Assembly: GCA_946811185.2 (NCBI GenBank)
Contig: OX328110.1
Location: 12,938,516-13,002,515 of the forward strand
Direction of reading: 5' to 3'
Length of the DNA stretch: 64,000 bases
Source of the DNA: Hippopus hippopus
Taxonomy: Eukaryota; Mollusca; Bivalvia; Cardiida; Cardiidae
The first letter of the stretch is position 1. Every line of letters starts with the position of its first letter. The position numbers were made by a program, and so were the translations under genes. Under the pieces are notes generated by a model, which was not told the origin of the DNA, ran no database searches, and worked only from the letters and a program-made list of their open reading frames with translations. This document shows, piece after piece, positions 24,901 to 37,500 of the stretch.

Positions 24901-25488
24901 TGATTTTTGACGAAATTACGGGTCTTAGGCTTAGAAAATTTCGCTGAAAAAACAGTTTTCCTGACTTTTTTACTTGGCATGCAACACATGAAAAGGGACA
25001 TTCAGACATTTGCGTAAAGTGTCATCTCGGATCAGCCTGCGCACTCCACACAGGCTAATCTGAAACGACACTTTACATTTTTATGGAATTTTCTGTTTTG
25101 CACAAGTCTACTGTAGCGCAAATTCTAATGTAGTCGTAAAGTGCCATCTCGGATTAGCCTGCGCGGACTGCGCAGGCTGATCCGAGACAACACTTTACGC
25201 AAATGTCCGAATGCCCCTTTTCGCATGTTGCAAGCCACTTACAATGCTCATGTTTGTTATGTAGGTACCTGTCATTGATACCAATCTTCTGTGGGTTATA
25301 TGTCAAAGGTCAAGGTAAAGAATTTTAACCCCTATCATGAAAACTTATCCTCAAAACTTTTCATAGTCATTTCTCTGTATATTCAAAGTACTTATACATG
25401 GTAAGCTGGTACCTCTCATTGGTACATACCTGCTGATGATAAGGTCATTTCACAAAGTAAAGGTCATATTTCTGAAAATTTGCTTTTA

Positions 25489-25521
<33 letters not shown>

Positions 25522-28500
25522 CTTAGTAAAACTTCTTCAATGAACTCACTTTAACAAGGAAAATGCTTATATATCTGGCTTTCATTAAAGCATTGCATAC
25601 AAAGACAGACATGATGCTTATAATACTGAAAGGGGGTCAAATACGTTCTTTCTCCTCCACAGAGTTTCACAAACTATACCTGCCAGCAATATATATGGCC
25701 GGTAGGGGACTCGGTATTGCTATGCAATACTATCAGAATGCTTGTTCAATTTGGATCATATCAATTTTTGAAAGAAGCTTAAGAAATTTAAACAAAGGAC
25801 CTTTCATAGTAGCTACATCTATATTTATCCTTTACAAAACAAGCTTGTGTTTGATGACCTGCGGAAAAAGATTTTGTCCAGATTGAGAGTATTTGTAGGC
25901 GACAAATAAATGTTGGAAAGATTGCAATGAAAAAATTGCTGAAAAAGGAGAAAACATTGTTGGAAAGGGAGAAATATACTTGTAACCAGCAATTTCACCT
26001 TTTCCTACGATCTCTTCTACCCTTTCAAAGACAAGTTTAATTGTTTGAGCCACAGTAAATTTTTCATCTACAAATGCTTTCTATTTGGACAAGTCTTAAA
26101 TTTTGTTTGCTGGTAAACAGTAAAGCAAGTCACTGCTTTATAAAACTAGTTTTGGTTCAATATTTCTTCTCATATTTACTTAACTGAACTTGTATGTAGA
26201 GACCACCTACTGTTAAAGGCCACTTCCCTTACTTCCCTTGGGTGGTCTCTCAATCCTTTAGGACACAATCTCAAGTTTTAACAACTATGAAGGATAAAGC
26301 TTTAGAAAACATTGTGGGACAAGGAGAAAACGCTAGTAACCAGCATTTTCTCTTTTTCACACAACATTTTCTACCCCTTGAGAGATGACTTTAGTCATTG
26401 GAGACACTTTCCATTTTTCATCTGTAAATGCTTTCAATTTGGACGAGCCTATAATATTGTTGTGTGGTAAAGAGTTAATACAGGTTTAGGTTTAATTTCA
26501 TTAATTTCAATGATTTCTTCCTAGAAACATAGATTGTATTTGTAGGGTGATAGGGTAGGGATTAAATTAATTTACTAAGTGATACTGTAAAAACTTGTCT
26601 TCTAAATGTTCCAGAATATATGCTACTTTTGATGACTGCACTTGTCTTTAAGGCACTGCATGTTAAGATGAAAAAATGACTAAAAATCTTCTCCATTTCA
26701 ATTTCTCTATTTTTTGAAATTTCTTGCTTTGTTAAACAGAAATGTGGAAAATGGTATATCAAGGATCTTAACATGTTACTACAACGTTTAAGCCTCCAAT
26801 TCTCTTAACTCTTTACAAAACGAAAAAAATTGAAGAAAGGAATTGAGAGAATTTTCAGACAACAAAATTTTAATGAAATGTTAATACATTGATGTGATTT
26901 GTCACTGAATGAGAAAAAAGCATTATGGAAAAAAAAGTTAAGAGCATTTTCTCCTTTTCCCACAATGTTTGCAAAGGCCTTCCTTGTTAAGGGTCATTAA
27001 AACTCAGCATTGTTTGGTAAACAACTTATTTGCCTTCATGGACCATGCATAAAAGGAAGTTAGAACATGGAACAAACATAAGGGTATGGACAGAAATAAA
27101 TGATATTCACATGGCCACAGGTTATCAAAACATCTTTTCCTTTTATATTTCAGGAGTGAATGGAGCTAAGGGTCTGGGGATTGAGCCTTTGTTGTCGGCC
27201 AAGGAGATGGTGGACCCAGAGGTGGATCACATTGCCATTATGGCCTACTCAGTGTATTTCAAAAGATTCAAACCTGTGAAATCAGCCGCTGAAAAACTGA
27301 TCTTCACCTCCCTGCCACAGAATGTCTCAGTTGGACAAGAGGTAAATCAGTTAATTTTTCAAATCTGGCTGCTCCACTCTTTAAGAAAACAGTACTGTGT
27401 TTCTATGACCCTATGATAAAAGCCTTTCGAAAACATTATGGGAAATTAACAAAATGCTGTTCATCAGCATTTTGTCTTATTCCCACAATGTTCTCTACCT
27501 TTTCAAAGAAAAATTCTACAATTTGTGGCATGTTTATTTTGTTGTCTCTAAATTGTTTCAAATTGGACAACGCTAGAATTTTGTTGCCTGGTATAGAGCT
27601 AAACCTCGATCATTAATGAAAAGATACTTTAGACTTAGGGTAGTTGTTAAGTATCAAAAGGGGTACAAACACAACAAGGGCAAATAACCCTGAAATAGTT
27701 TTTGCACAGTTATGTACCTTTTTCAACATGGAATTCATACTGAAGAAACAACTGCGGCATAGCATAGGCACCCTATTTGTGGTGCTTTTGTTCTTCTAAA
27801 TTTGGTGACCATCCCAGAGACAAAGAGGTTGCCTTTACAAAACTTAGTCAGACAACAAAATTTTAGACACATCGATTTTGGAAGCATTTGCGGACAACAA
27901 ACGGAGTACTTCTCAAATGTTGGGTTTTCTCTTTGAAAGAGTAGAGAACAGTGTGGGAAAAGGAGAAAATGCTGGTTACCAGCATTTTCTCCTTTTCCCA
28001 CAATGTTTCTATAAGCCTTTTTCCTCAGGGTTGTTAAAACCTGGGGTTCTAAGGTAAAGGATTAAAGTAAGGGTAGGGGTGAAGCCTTTTCCACACTATT
28101 GTGTGTTTTTAAGTTCTTGGAATAAAAGACTTTCAGAAAAATTGTGGGAAATGGAGATAATGTTAGTCATCATTTTTACCCCTTTTGACTGATTTACTGA
28201 ATGGTCTTTAACACCGTTTTCAACATTATTTCAGTTATATCGTGGCAGCCAGTGCACCTATCCATGCTTTCCTGGAGTTTCTTTTACCAGTACTCTGCAC
28301 AATTTTCTTTCCAAGCCACTGGCTGCTTTCCCACATAGCCATCGTCAAAACAATGGTCAGTGCTGGGAGAGGTATGAATCCTGTCGCAGTGACTTTCACC
28401 AATCCTCGGAAAGAAATTGGTGGAGCCAGGGATCGAACCCACGACCCCCTGTTCTCAAGTCTGCACGTTACTGACTGAGCTACCAGAGCTTGGTTTTTAC

Positions 28501-31500
28501 CCTTTCAAAGAAAAATTTTGTCACCAAGGTAGATTGAATATTACATTGTGGCCCTAAACCCTTTTTCACATAATCCCAAGTTTTATCGACACTAAGAAAG
28601 ACCGCTTTTAAAAACTATAGGAAAAGAAGAAAATACTGGTAACCAGCATTTTCTCCTTTTCTAAAAATGTTTTCCAACCTTTCAGAAACAAATCTCAGCA
28701 TTTGAACCACACCTAAATTTGTCGTCTGCAAATGCTTTGAATTTGGACCAGTCCAAATTTTTGTTGTTTTGTAAGGAGTTATGGAATGGAGCTAAAGATT
28801 GGTTGGTTGTATTGGGGTTTAACGCCACTTTAACAGCTAAGGTCATATCATGGCAGTCGGTGACACACATGTGTTTCCTGGCTTTCTCACACCAGTACTA
28901 ACACAACTTTCTTTCCAAAGCCACCGACTACTTTTCTCACATGCTTCAGCCGAGGTGAGAGGCGAAAATACGCCGGAAAGAAAGTTCGCCTCAACCGGGT
29001 ATCACAACTCACAACCACCAGGTCATGAGTCCGACACGCTCACCACTGAGCCACCCGGGCGGGCCTGGAGCTAAAGAAATGAAGAAACAGCCAAACTAGC
29101 AAATCATTCACCTTTTGCCAACATTGTTCTGCTGGGGAAAGTTCTATATAACATTTTATAAATTTTGACCTGCTGTTATGCCCAGCAAACATTTGATTTG
29201 CCTAACCTTTAACCTTTGTCCTGCTAAATAAGTCAAGTGAAACTTTTAAGCGGAATAAAACCAGAATAATGCTATTTCTAACATATTTTTAGAGAAAAAA
29301 AAAAATGACCTTATTGGACAGTGTAGATTCAAGATCAGACTGCACCTTCTGTGCAGTCTGATCTTGATCTACACTGTCCGCAAAAGGTCAGGAAGTCATG
29401 CTTGGCAGCCTTGGCTGCCTATTCTTTGCCCCATGCAGTGGGTACCATATTGTGCCTATTGCAAGCATGTTAAAAAATAATAAGGGAGTAAAATCATTTA
29501 GGTACTTATGGAAATAAAAGAAGTTACCTCCCTTTTATTAAGAAAAAAAAGGGGGGGGGGAGAAGATGTGCACTGTCCCTAAAAGGGGGGAGGGGGGTGT
29601 TTCAGATTATGAAATTGTCAAAGCATGCAGTATCTACATTTCTTGCAATACACTGTATTAAAGATATTGGAAACTTCTCATTTTCCTGCAATATTTTCTG
29701 TATGATTCAAACATTTTTTCTTTCAAGAAATATACTCATTTAATCACTTGTAGTAGGTAGATTTATTGCAAAATGGCCTGCATGTACAAATATGGCTTAA
29801 AACAAAGTTACAGAAAAGTGTTGATTTGTACATGTTTTGGAAGGGCAATTTTCTACTTCAATGACCTGTTACATCAGTCATTTGAACCTTGTGAAACTTA
29901 CCTTGATGGTAGTAAATTATTGAAAAGCTTATTAACTATTTATGAATTAATGTTCTATTACTTGTTAACACGATGGAATTTCATCTTGTCTGTATTGAAA
30001 GAGCTGAGCCTGGGTAGCTCGGTCGGTAGCGTGCAGGACTTGAAAACGGGTCGTGGGTTCGATCCCTGACTTGGCCATATGTTAGTCGCTGGCAGAAAAA
30101 AGAATTTTAAAATCAGGCAAAAAGTAAACAAAAGACACAGTTACCTGGCAGGTTTTAACCTAGTTTTGAAATTATTTTCTCTATCAGCGACTTACACTTG
30201 GACCGACCGTACAATGACAGATTGTCATCTTCACAATAATTTCCATACTTTTAAATGGTATGATATAGATTCAAATGCATTTAAACATCCCCTTTGTTTA
30301 CATTTGGCCTTTATTGTTACTTTAATCCCTAGCTCACACAATCCCAAGTTTTAACGACCAAAAGAAAAGGAGCCTTTGAAAACATTGTGGGAAAAGAAGA
30401 AAATGCTGGTAACCAGCATTTTCTCCTTTTCCCATTATATTCGTGAATCTGTCATGGACAAATTTTATGACTTGGACCATATTCAATTTGTCCTTTGCAT
30501 TGGACTGTTGTTTGGTAATGAGTTAATACTTTAACCAAAAGATAACCCCATCGTTTTGATATAAAATGAAATTTCAGAGAAAAATGTAAATTTGTAAATG
30601 TTGTAAATGGACCACATCATTGCTTCATTAAATCCTATTGTTACCTTAAGATAGTTGTAATTTGATATATTTTATTTTTTTTTTGGAATGTCAGTTAGGT
30701 TTCAGATGTCCAAATTTTATTGTTACGACTTTGATGATGGAGATATAGTATCTCCGTATAATGTAGGGACCTAGTTTATTTGTGTCTTAACTCATTACCA
30801 AACGACAAAATTTTTGGCTTGTGCAAATCGAAAGCAGTTGCAGACAACTAAAATAAAAGTGACTGAAAATTTGAAAATTGTTTTGTGAAGGGTAGAAAAC
30901 ATTGTGTGAAAAGGAGAAAATGCTGGTTACCAGCATTTTCTCCTTTTCCCACAATGTTTTCTAAAGGCTTCTTTCTCAGGGTCGTCAAAAGTAGGGATTG
31001 TGTGGTAATGGATTAAAGTTGTTCAACTATTTCCTTGCCAGTGGTGATTAACCCTTTACCAAAAGACCATGTTTAACGACCCTGAGGATGACAGCATTTA
31101 AAAACATTATGGAAAAAAGAGACACTACTGCTTACCAGCAGTTTCTCCTTTTCCAACAATATTTTCCACTCTTTATTGGCAAATACTGTCGTTTTAGCCA
31201 TGTTGCTGTCTACAACTGCTTTCAACATGGAAATGTCTAAAATGTTGGTTAAACCTTTACCAAACGACAAAATTTTACATATGTCCAAATTGAAAGCTTT
31301 TGCAGACAACAAAATTTATCACATAAAACCTCCTCCGGCAGTGTATTAAACCAGTGACTTATTTTTGATAATACACTAGTGTATTATCGTTTTTTGGGTC
31401 CCGGTTCTGATCAGTTTTCAGTCACGAGCGCGTGAAGCCAGAGAAACCAACCACAGTTTGTGCGGGAATTTGTACTGTTACGCCGTCTCGGGGAAAAATG

Positions 31501-34500
31501 ACGTCATTGTTGCTAAGACGTATACGTGTGGAAAGTTTTTGATTTTCATGTTTGATAAAAACCAAGAATTGCAGCGAAAGTCTCTTAAAATCAATATTTT
31601 TGCGGAAATAGGTGGACTTAATCCCTTTATAAACTATTTCACTCTTCTTTGGGTGTAAATGTCAGAGAACTATCTACTTGTGTATGTACACATTTGAAAC
31701 CAAACTACAACGTAAACATGGACCCGTAAACGGTATAGAGCCTAAAGGTAATGATGCGAGATGTTTTTCTGTCTGTCATTCGTTTCATGTGATAAATAGA
31801 ATCTCACATTCGTGTTTATGTATTATCATTTTTATCAAACTCGTTGACTAAAATGTATTTGACGCTCGCCAAGGCTCGCGTCATACAATTTTAGTCAACT
31901 CGTTTGATAAAAATGATAATACATAAACACTCATGCAAGATCCTCTATTTATGTGACTCAAAAATTGAAGTTTAATTTGGGAAGGGTAGAAAACATTGTG
32001 GGAAAAGGAGAAAATGCTGGTTACCAGCATTTTCTCCTTTTCCCACAATGTTTTCAAAAGGCTTCTTCCTCAGGGTCGTGAAAACCAGGGATTGTTTGGT
32101 AAAGGGTTAAATAGCTTTTGTAGATGACACAGACTGCAGGGAAAGTGCAGCCAAACATTGAATTTATACATATCTAGTAATCTGATGGTTTATGAGTTGG
32201 AATCCAGGCTTTGCCTAAATTCTTTCTGAGAATGTACATTAAAATGATAGCAACACTCCCCTTTAACCACTGAACAGAGTTTTGTCTTTATTTATGCTGC
32301 TAGTGGCTAGAAAAGAGTAATTATACCCCCACAAAATGAATGTTTTCGGGGGTATACTGGAATCAGCCTGTCTGTCCGTGTGTCCGTCCGTTTGTCCGTC
32401 TGTGTGTCCATCTGTGTAGAAATAATTGCCTGTTTCTGTCAAAGCGCTGGCGGGGGTATTAAGTCGCATTCAGTGACAGCTCTAGTTTTGTATAGTTTGT
32501 TAATGAAAACCAGAAGTGAATGGACAGTTGCACTAGACACTAATATAACCAAAATACATGTACGGTTGAAAACAGTGTTATATACAATACAATCATCTAG
32601 AGAAAATAAACTTCTTATCTTCTCATGTAAAACTTTGGATTTCTAGGTATAATGTTGTATGCTTTTGTCACAGGTGTAGATAAAGATTAGATTGCACATA
32701 ACATGCAGACTGGTCTTATTTCTACTCTATCAGGTATGGTGAGAATTTTTTTAAGAAAAGAATTTTAAATTGTAGTATTTTGCAGTGAGAATTTCCACAT
32801 ACCTGATGTAGATTTTTACCTTTTGCCAAACAAGCCTGTTATTTTTTTCATATTGACCCTGACTAAGAAGGCAATAGAAAACATTGTGGGAAAATGAGAA
32901 AATGCTGGTAACCAGCATTTTCTCCTTTTCTCACAATATTTTCTTACTATTTAAAGGCAAGTGCCATAATTATAACCACAGTTAATTTGTCAAATGCAAA
33001 TGCTTTCAATTTAGAAAAGTCTTAAATTTTTTTGTCTAGCAAAAAGTTGTAAAAAAAGTTTGTCCCCACTTTTTTTGGTTATTCTATACACCTAGTTGAG
33101 AAAAGGAAAGGTAATAGTCAAGTGTATAATACTCCCAACAAGTCACAAGTTGAGTATTACCTTGTAAGGGCGGGGCGAGTGAAATTTGTCTGCAGGGATA
33201 ATCATGGATGTTAGGTTGCCATCTATCAAGAACTTAATAAAAAGATACGAAGGAGAATCTTCTAAAAGAAGTAGTGTCATCAGGAAGATATCAAATCGGA
33301 ATGTATCGTTTTCATTTCCGCCCCAAAATGCATTTGTTTCAAGCACAGTAAGTAATTTTCTTTAAATGATGTTGAAGAACTGCACTGCTAGGTGGTTTCA
33401 CTTTTATGGTTTTTTTATCCGATTGGATTTAGATAATAGTGGGTTCTAATACCAGTTTGGCTGATTTCATTAGCCTAATTAAAATGTACAGACTATCCAA
33501 AGACTGTTCAAAATCTTGATTTACAAAAAAGATGAAATTTTCAAGGAAAGAAATTTTTTTGTTTTCTCAACAGGTCCCTAGTTGCTGATTTCATTTTTGG
33601 TATTTTAGTGCAACTCTTTGTGTCCAAGCGGCTCACAAGTTAAACAAAAACAGTGTTGGAAAAGGAACGAATGCTTATGCCAAGCAGTTTCCTCTTTTCC
33701 TACAATGTTTTCCATATCATAGAAGAAAATTATTTTCTTATTTTGTTTTTTCTTCAAATATTTCTCTCTGATGTCACAAACACTAGTTATAGGTACAATT
33801 TGTAAAAAAATAACCTGTAATGTAATTATTTAACCATGTACCAAACAGTTCCATGCTCTGAGGAACAAGATATTGTAATTGATTAACCATGTACCAAACA
33901 GTTCCATGCTCAAAGGAACCTGAGGAACATGGCATTGTAATTGGTATTTAAACCATGTACCAAACAGTTCCATGCTCTAAGGATCCTGAGAAACAAGGCA
34001 TTGTAATTGGTATTTAAACCATGTACCAAACAGTTCCATGCTCTAAGGATCCTGAGAAACAAGGCATTGTAATTGGTATTTAAACCATGTACCAAACAGT
34101 TCCATGCTCTAAGGATCCTGAGGAACAAGGCTTTTGAAAACAATATGGGAAAAGGAGAAAATGTTGGTAACCGGCATTTTCTCCTCTCCCCGAAATGTTT
34201 GCTACCCTTACATTGACAAATGCCATCGCTTTAGCATCATAACATTATCTTGTCTGGCAATGCTTTCAAAAAGGCAATGTGTAGGAATCATATTAAAAGC
34301 ATCTAGCTTGAGATTTCTTTAACTTTAACCCTTGACTACACAATCCCGAGTTTTAACAACCCTGAGAAAGAAAGCTTTTGAAAACATTGTGGGAAAAGGA
34401 GAAAATGCTGGTAACCTGCATTTTCTTCTTTTCCCACAATGTTTTCTTATCTTTTATAGACAAATCCCATTACAAGTGTGCTACATTTACTATGTCCTTT

Positions 34501-37500
34501 GGAAATGCTTCCAATTTGGATTTGTCTAAGATTTTATCGTGTGGTAAAGAGTTAAAGCATGTTTCACAACTTTACTTGCCATTGTGGGCAGTATAGATCA
34601 AGATCAGACTGCACACAATATGCAGTCTGATCTCTGATCTATACTGTCCACTTTGCTTAGACATGTACAAAAGACCAACCTTGAAATTGCCATTATTACA
34701 ATCTTATTTCTCGACTCCAATTATCTGTTGGGTTTATTCAGTGTTCTAGGGTGTTAAAACAGGTGATTTCTTAAATTGACATAAAATAAAAATTGTTGAA
34801 AACCACATAAAGCAACAAACTGAGACAAATGGAGGAAAAACTTGCAAATTGAGCAATTTCTCACATTTTGTAAGACTGTTTACTTTATTAGTTGTACGGT
34901 CAGGTGGCAGGGGACTTGGAAACTTGTTCACTGCTGTGGCGAGTCATGTTGCCCCGAGCTGAAAGCCACCTGACCGTACAACAAATTTATTATACTGCAA
35001 AGTTTTATCATTCCAACTTGTATTCAGCGAAACTTTCCCGTTTTATGGTCTCACAAAAATCAGTGTTTTAGTATGACAACAAACGATAACATAATATGTA
35101 CCAGTAACTATTTTCATTTATTTTAAAAAATAATCCATTCTTTCTGCTGTAATGATAATCATCAAGGGAAACTAGTAACAAAATAGTGCAGGCTACTCAG
35201 TATGTTTGTCTTGTGGGCAGCAAGTTTTGACTATGCTGCCATTTTGGATGTTGTGTTGAAAGTGTAGTTATGTATACGGGACTCCTGAAAGTGAAACTGC
35301 TTTCACATGGATTTTACCAGTGTACATGAATGTATGTACGGGGCATACTATCCAATCAGATTGTAAGAAATTTCTGTGCAGTATAACAAGCTTGCATGTA
35401 AATCTTTGCTTCTAAGCTTATCTGTTGTGAGGGAACAAGGAAGATACTTGTATCAAAAGCATAGATTCTTAGTGATAAATACTTATACATGCAAGCGATG
35501 TTTTTCATCGTAAATTGATCATTGTTACAGCATACTACTTTTGAAAACATTGTAGCAGAAGGGTAGGTTGCTCATAACAAGCAATATGATATTTCATTTT
35601 AACATATTGCTTTCACCTGTATTCATGTTTGTCTCAATTTATGATGATTACTTATCTTTTTATCACACTATTTCATGGACTTTTTCTGCAGATTTGTTTC
35701 ACAAGGTAAGATGGCCAGGTAATTCAACCCTTTTCGAAACGATACAGAGTTTTCACAAACTCTAGGTAAAAGGATTGGAAACATTGTTGGAAAAGTGAGA
35801 AAATGCTAGTTTTTTAGCTTTTCTCATTTTCCTACAATGTTAACGGCCCTTTCAAAGAGAAATTGCATCATGTTAGGCATACTTGTCATGTGCAAATGTT
35901 TTCATTTTGGGCAAGTCTGAAATTTTACCATCTGGTTTAGGGTTACAAATTGCACATACAATAATGTGTTTTGGAACGAGGAAGATTTTTGTATCCACAT
36001 TTAAGAGCTTGGATTACCAGAGAAAATTAAGGTAAATATCCTATCTTGTTTCCTTATGTTGTTAATAAAAGGTTAACCCTGAAAGAGACTTTCACGACTA
36101 TAGTTGCCTTTGCGACCAGTGTAGATCAAGATCAGGCTGCACAAAATGTGCAGCCTGATCTTTGATCCACACTGTCCGCTTTGCTGAAACACTTTAGACA
36201 AATGCAACCTTAATTATTTGGGTCTTTTTTCTTTTCTGAAGTTACTTTTGGGTTTATTCAGGGCTTTAAGGATTATGACCCCCAAACTGATTGGTATTGT
36301 GTAACATCGAAGTTTATGTAAAGGCTATTCAGCCGATCTTGACAGCTTCCGTCTTTTAATATGGGAGTTAGGAGCCTAGACTCACTAACTCATCGGTAAA
36401 TATCATGTAACATCGAAGTTTTCGTAAAGGCTATTCGGCCAATTTCGGCAGCTTCCATCTTTTAATACGAGAGTTAGAGGCCCTAGACTCACTAACTCAT
36501 CAGTAAATATTGTGTAACATCAACGTTTTCGTAAAGGCTATTCTGACAACCTCAGTAGCTTCAATCTTTTAATATGAGAGTTAGGGGCCGTAGACCTTAA
36601 CTCTTTACCACACAATCCCGACTTTCAACAACCCTGAGAAAGAAGCCTATAGAAAACATTGTGGGAAAGGGAGAAAATGCTGGTAACCAGCATTTTCTCC
36701 TTTTCCCACAATATTTTCTACCCTATCAAAGTCAGAAATCATCATATTACCAAGATTTAATTTGTTGTCTGCAGATGTTTTGAATTTGGTCCAGTCCAAA
36801 AATTTGTCGTTTGGTAAAGAGTTAACTCTTTACCAAATGACAAAATTTTAGACTTGTCCAAATTAAAAGCATTTGCAGACGACAAAATAAATGTGACTCT
36901 AAAATTGAAACTTGACTCTAGAAGAGTGGAAAACATTGTGGGAAAAGGAGAAAATGCTGATTACCAGCATTTTCTCCTTTTCCCACAATGTTTTCAGAAG
37001 GCTTCTTCCTCTGGGTCGTAAAAACCAGGGATTTTTTGGTAAAGGGTTAAGGGTTAAAATGTGTCTTGTGACTGGATTTGGTTTCAACAGCCTGTATTTG
37101 AAATTGTCATATTTCATTGATATGTTGATGCTTTTTGTAACCTTTTACGACACAATCCCGACATTTAACAACCTTATAAAATAAGACTTTAAAAAACATT
37201 GTAGGAAAAGAAGGAAATGCTGGTAAGCAGCTCTTCTCCTTTGCGCACAATGTTTTCTACCCTTCCCAAAACGAATTTCAATTTTAGAGTCACATTCATT
37301 TTGTTGTCTGCAAATTTCAACTTTCAAATCAGACAAGTCTAAAATTTTGTCGTTTGGAGTTAAACTCAGGATTGTTTGGTAAAGGATTAACTATTTACCA
37401 GACGACAAAATTGTAACCTTGTCCAAATTGAAAGCATTTGCAGACGACAATTTCAATGTAGTTAAAATGGTGCAGTTTTTCTTTGATAGGGTAGAAAACA

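Larger units (their letters stand above)
24240..25525 (+). mobile_element. Helitron-like element with internal tandem repeat
   Basis: It starts with hairpin GTCCCCTACTGGCGAAGCCGAAGGGGAC, then CCGTCTGTCCATC, then four units of about 165 bp. It ends with the hairpin TGTGTTTCACAAACACA followed by TCTTGT. The Helitron assignment is inference. Confidence 0.55.

Noticed and set aside
25563..25886. Plus-strand 107-codon frame in intron 5 as an alternative CH exon
   Set aside because: The part around EFHKLYLPAIYMAGRG has no CH signature, and exons 5 and 6 already join in phase.
31991..32057. MicroRNA precursor
   Set aside because: The hairpin shape fits, but the sequence is shared by about 75 MITE copies, so a dedicated microRNA gene is not supported; small RNAs from the family remain possible.
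33831..34130. CRISPR-like array
   Set aside because: The regularly spaced repeats have no unique spacers; the entire unit is repeated and derives from a MITE end. The genome is eukaryotic.
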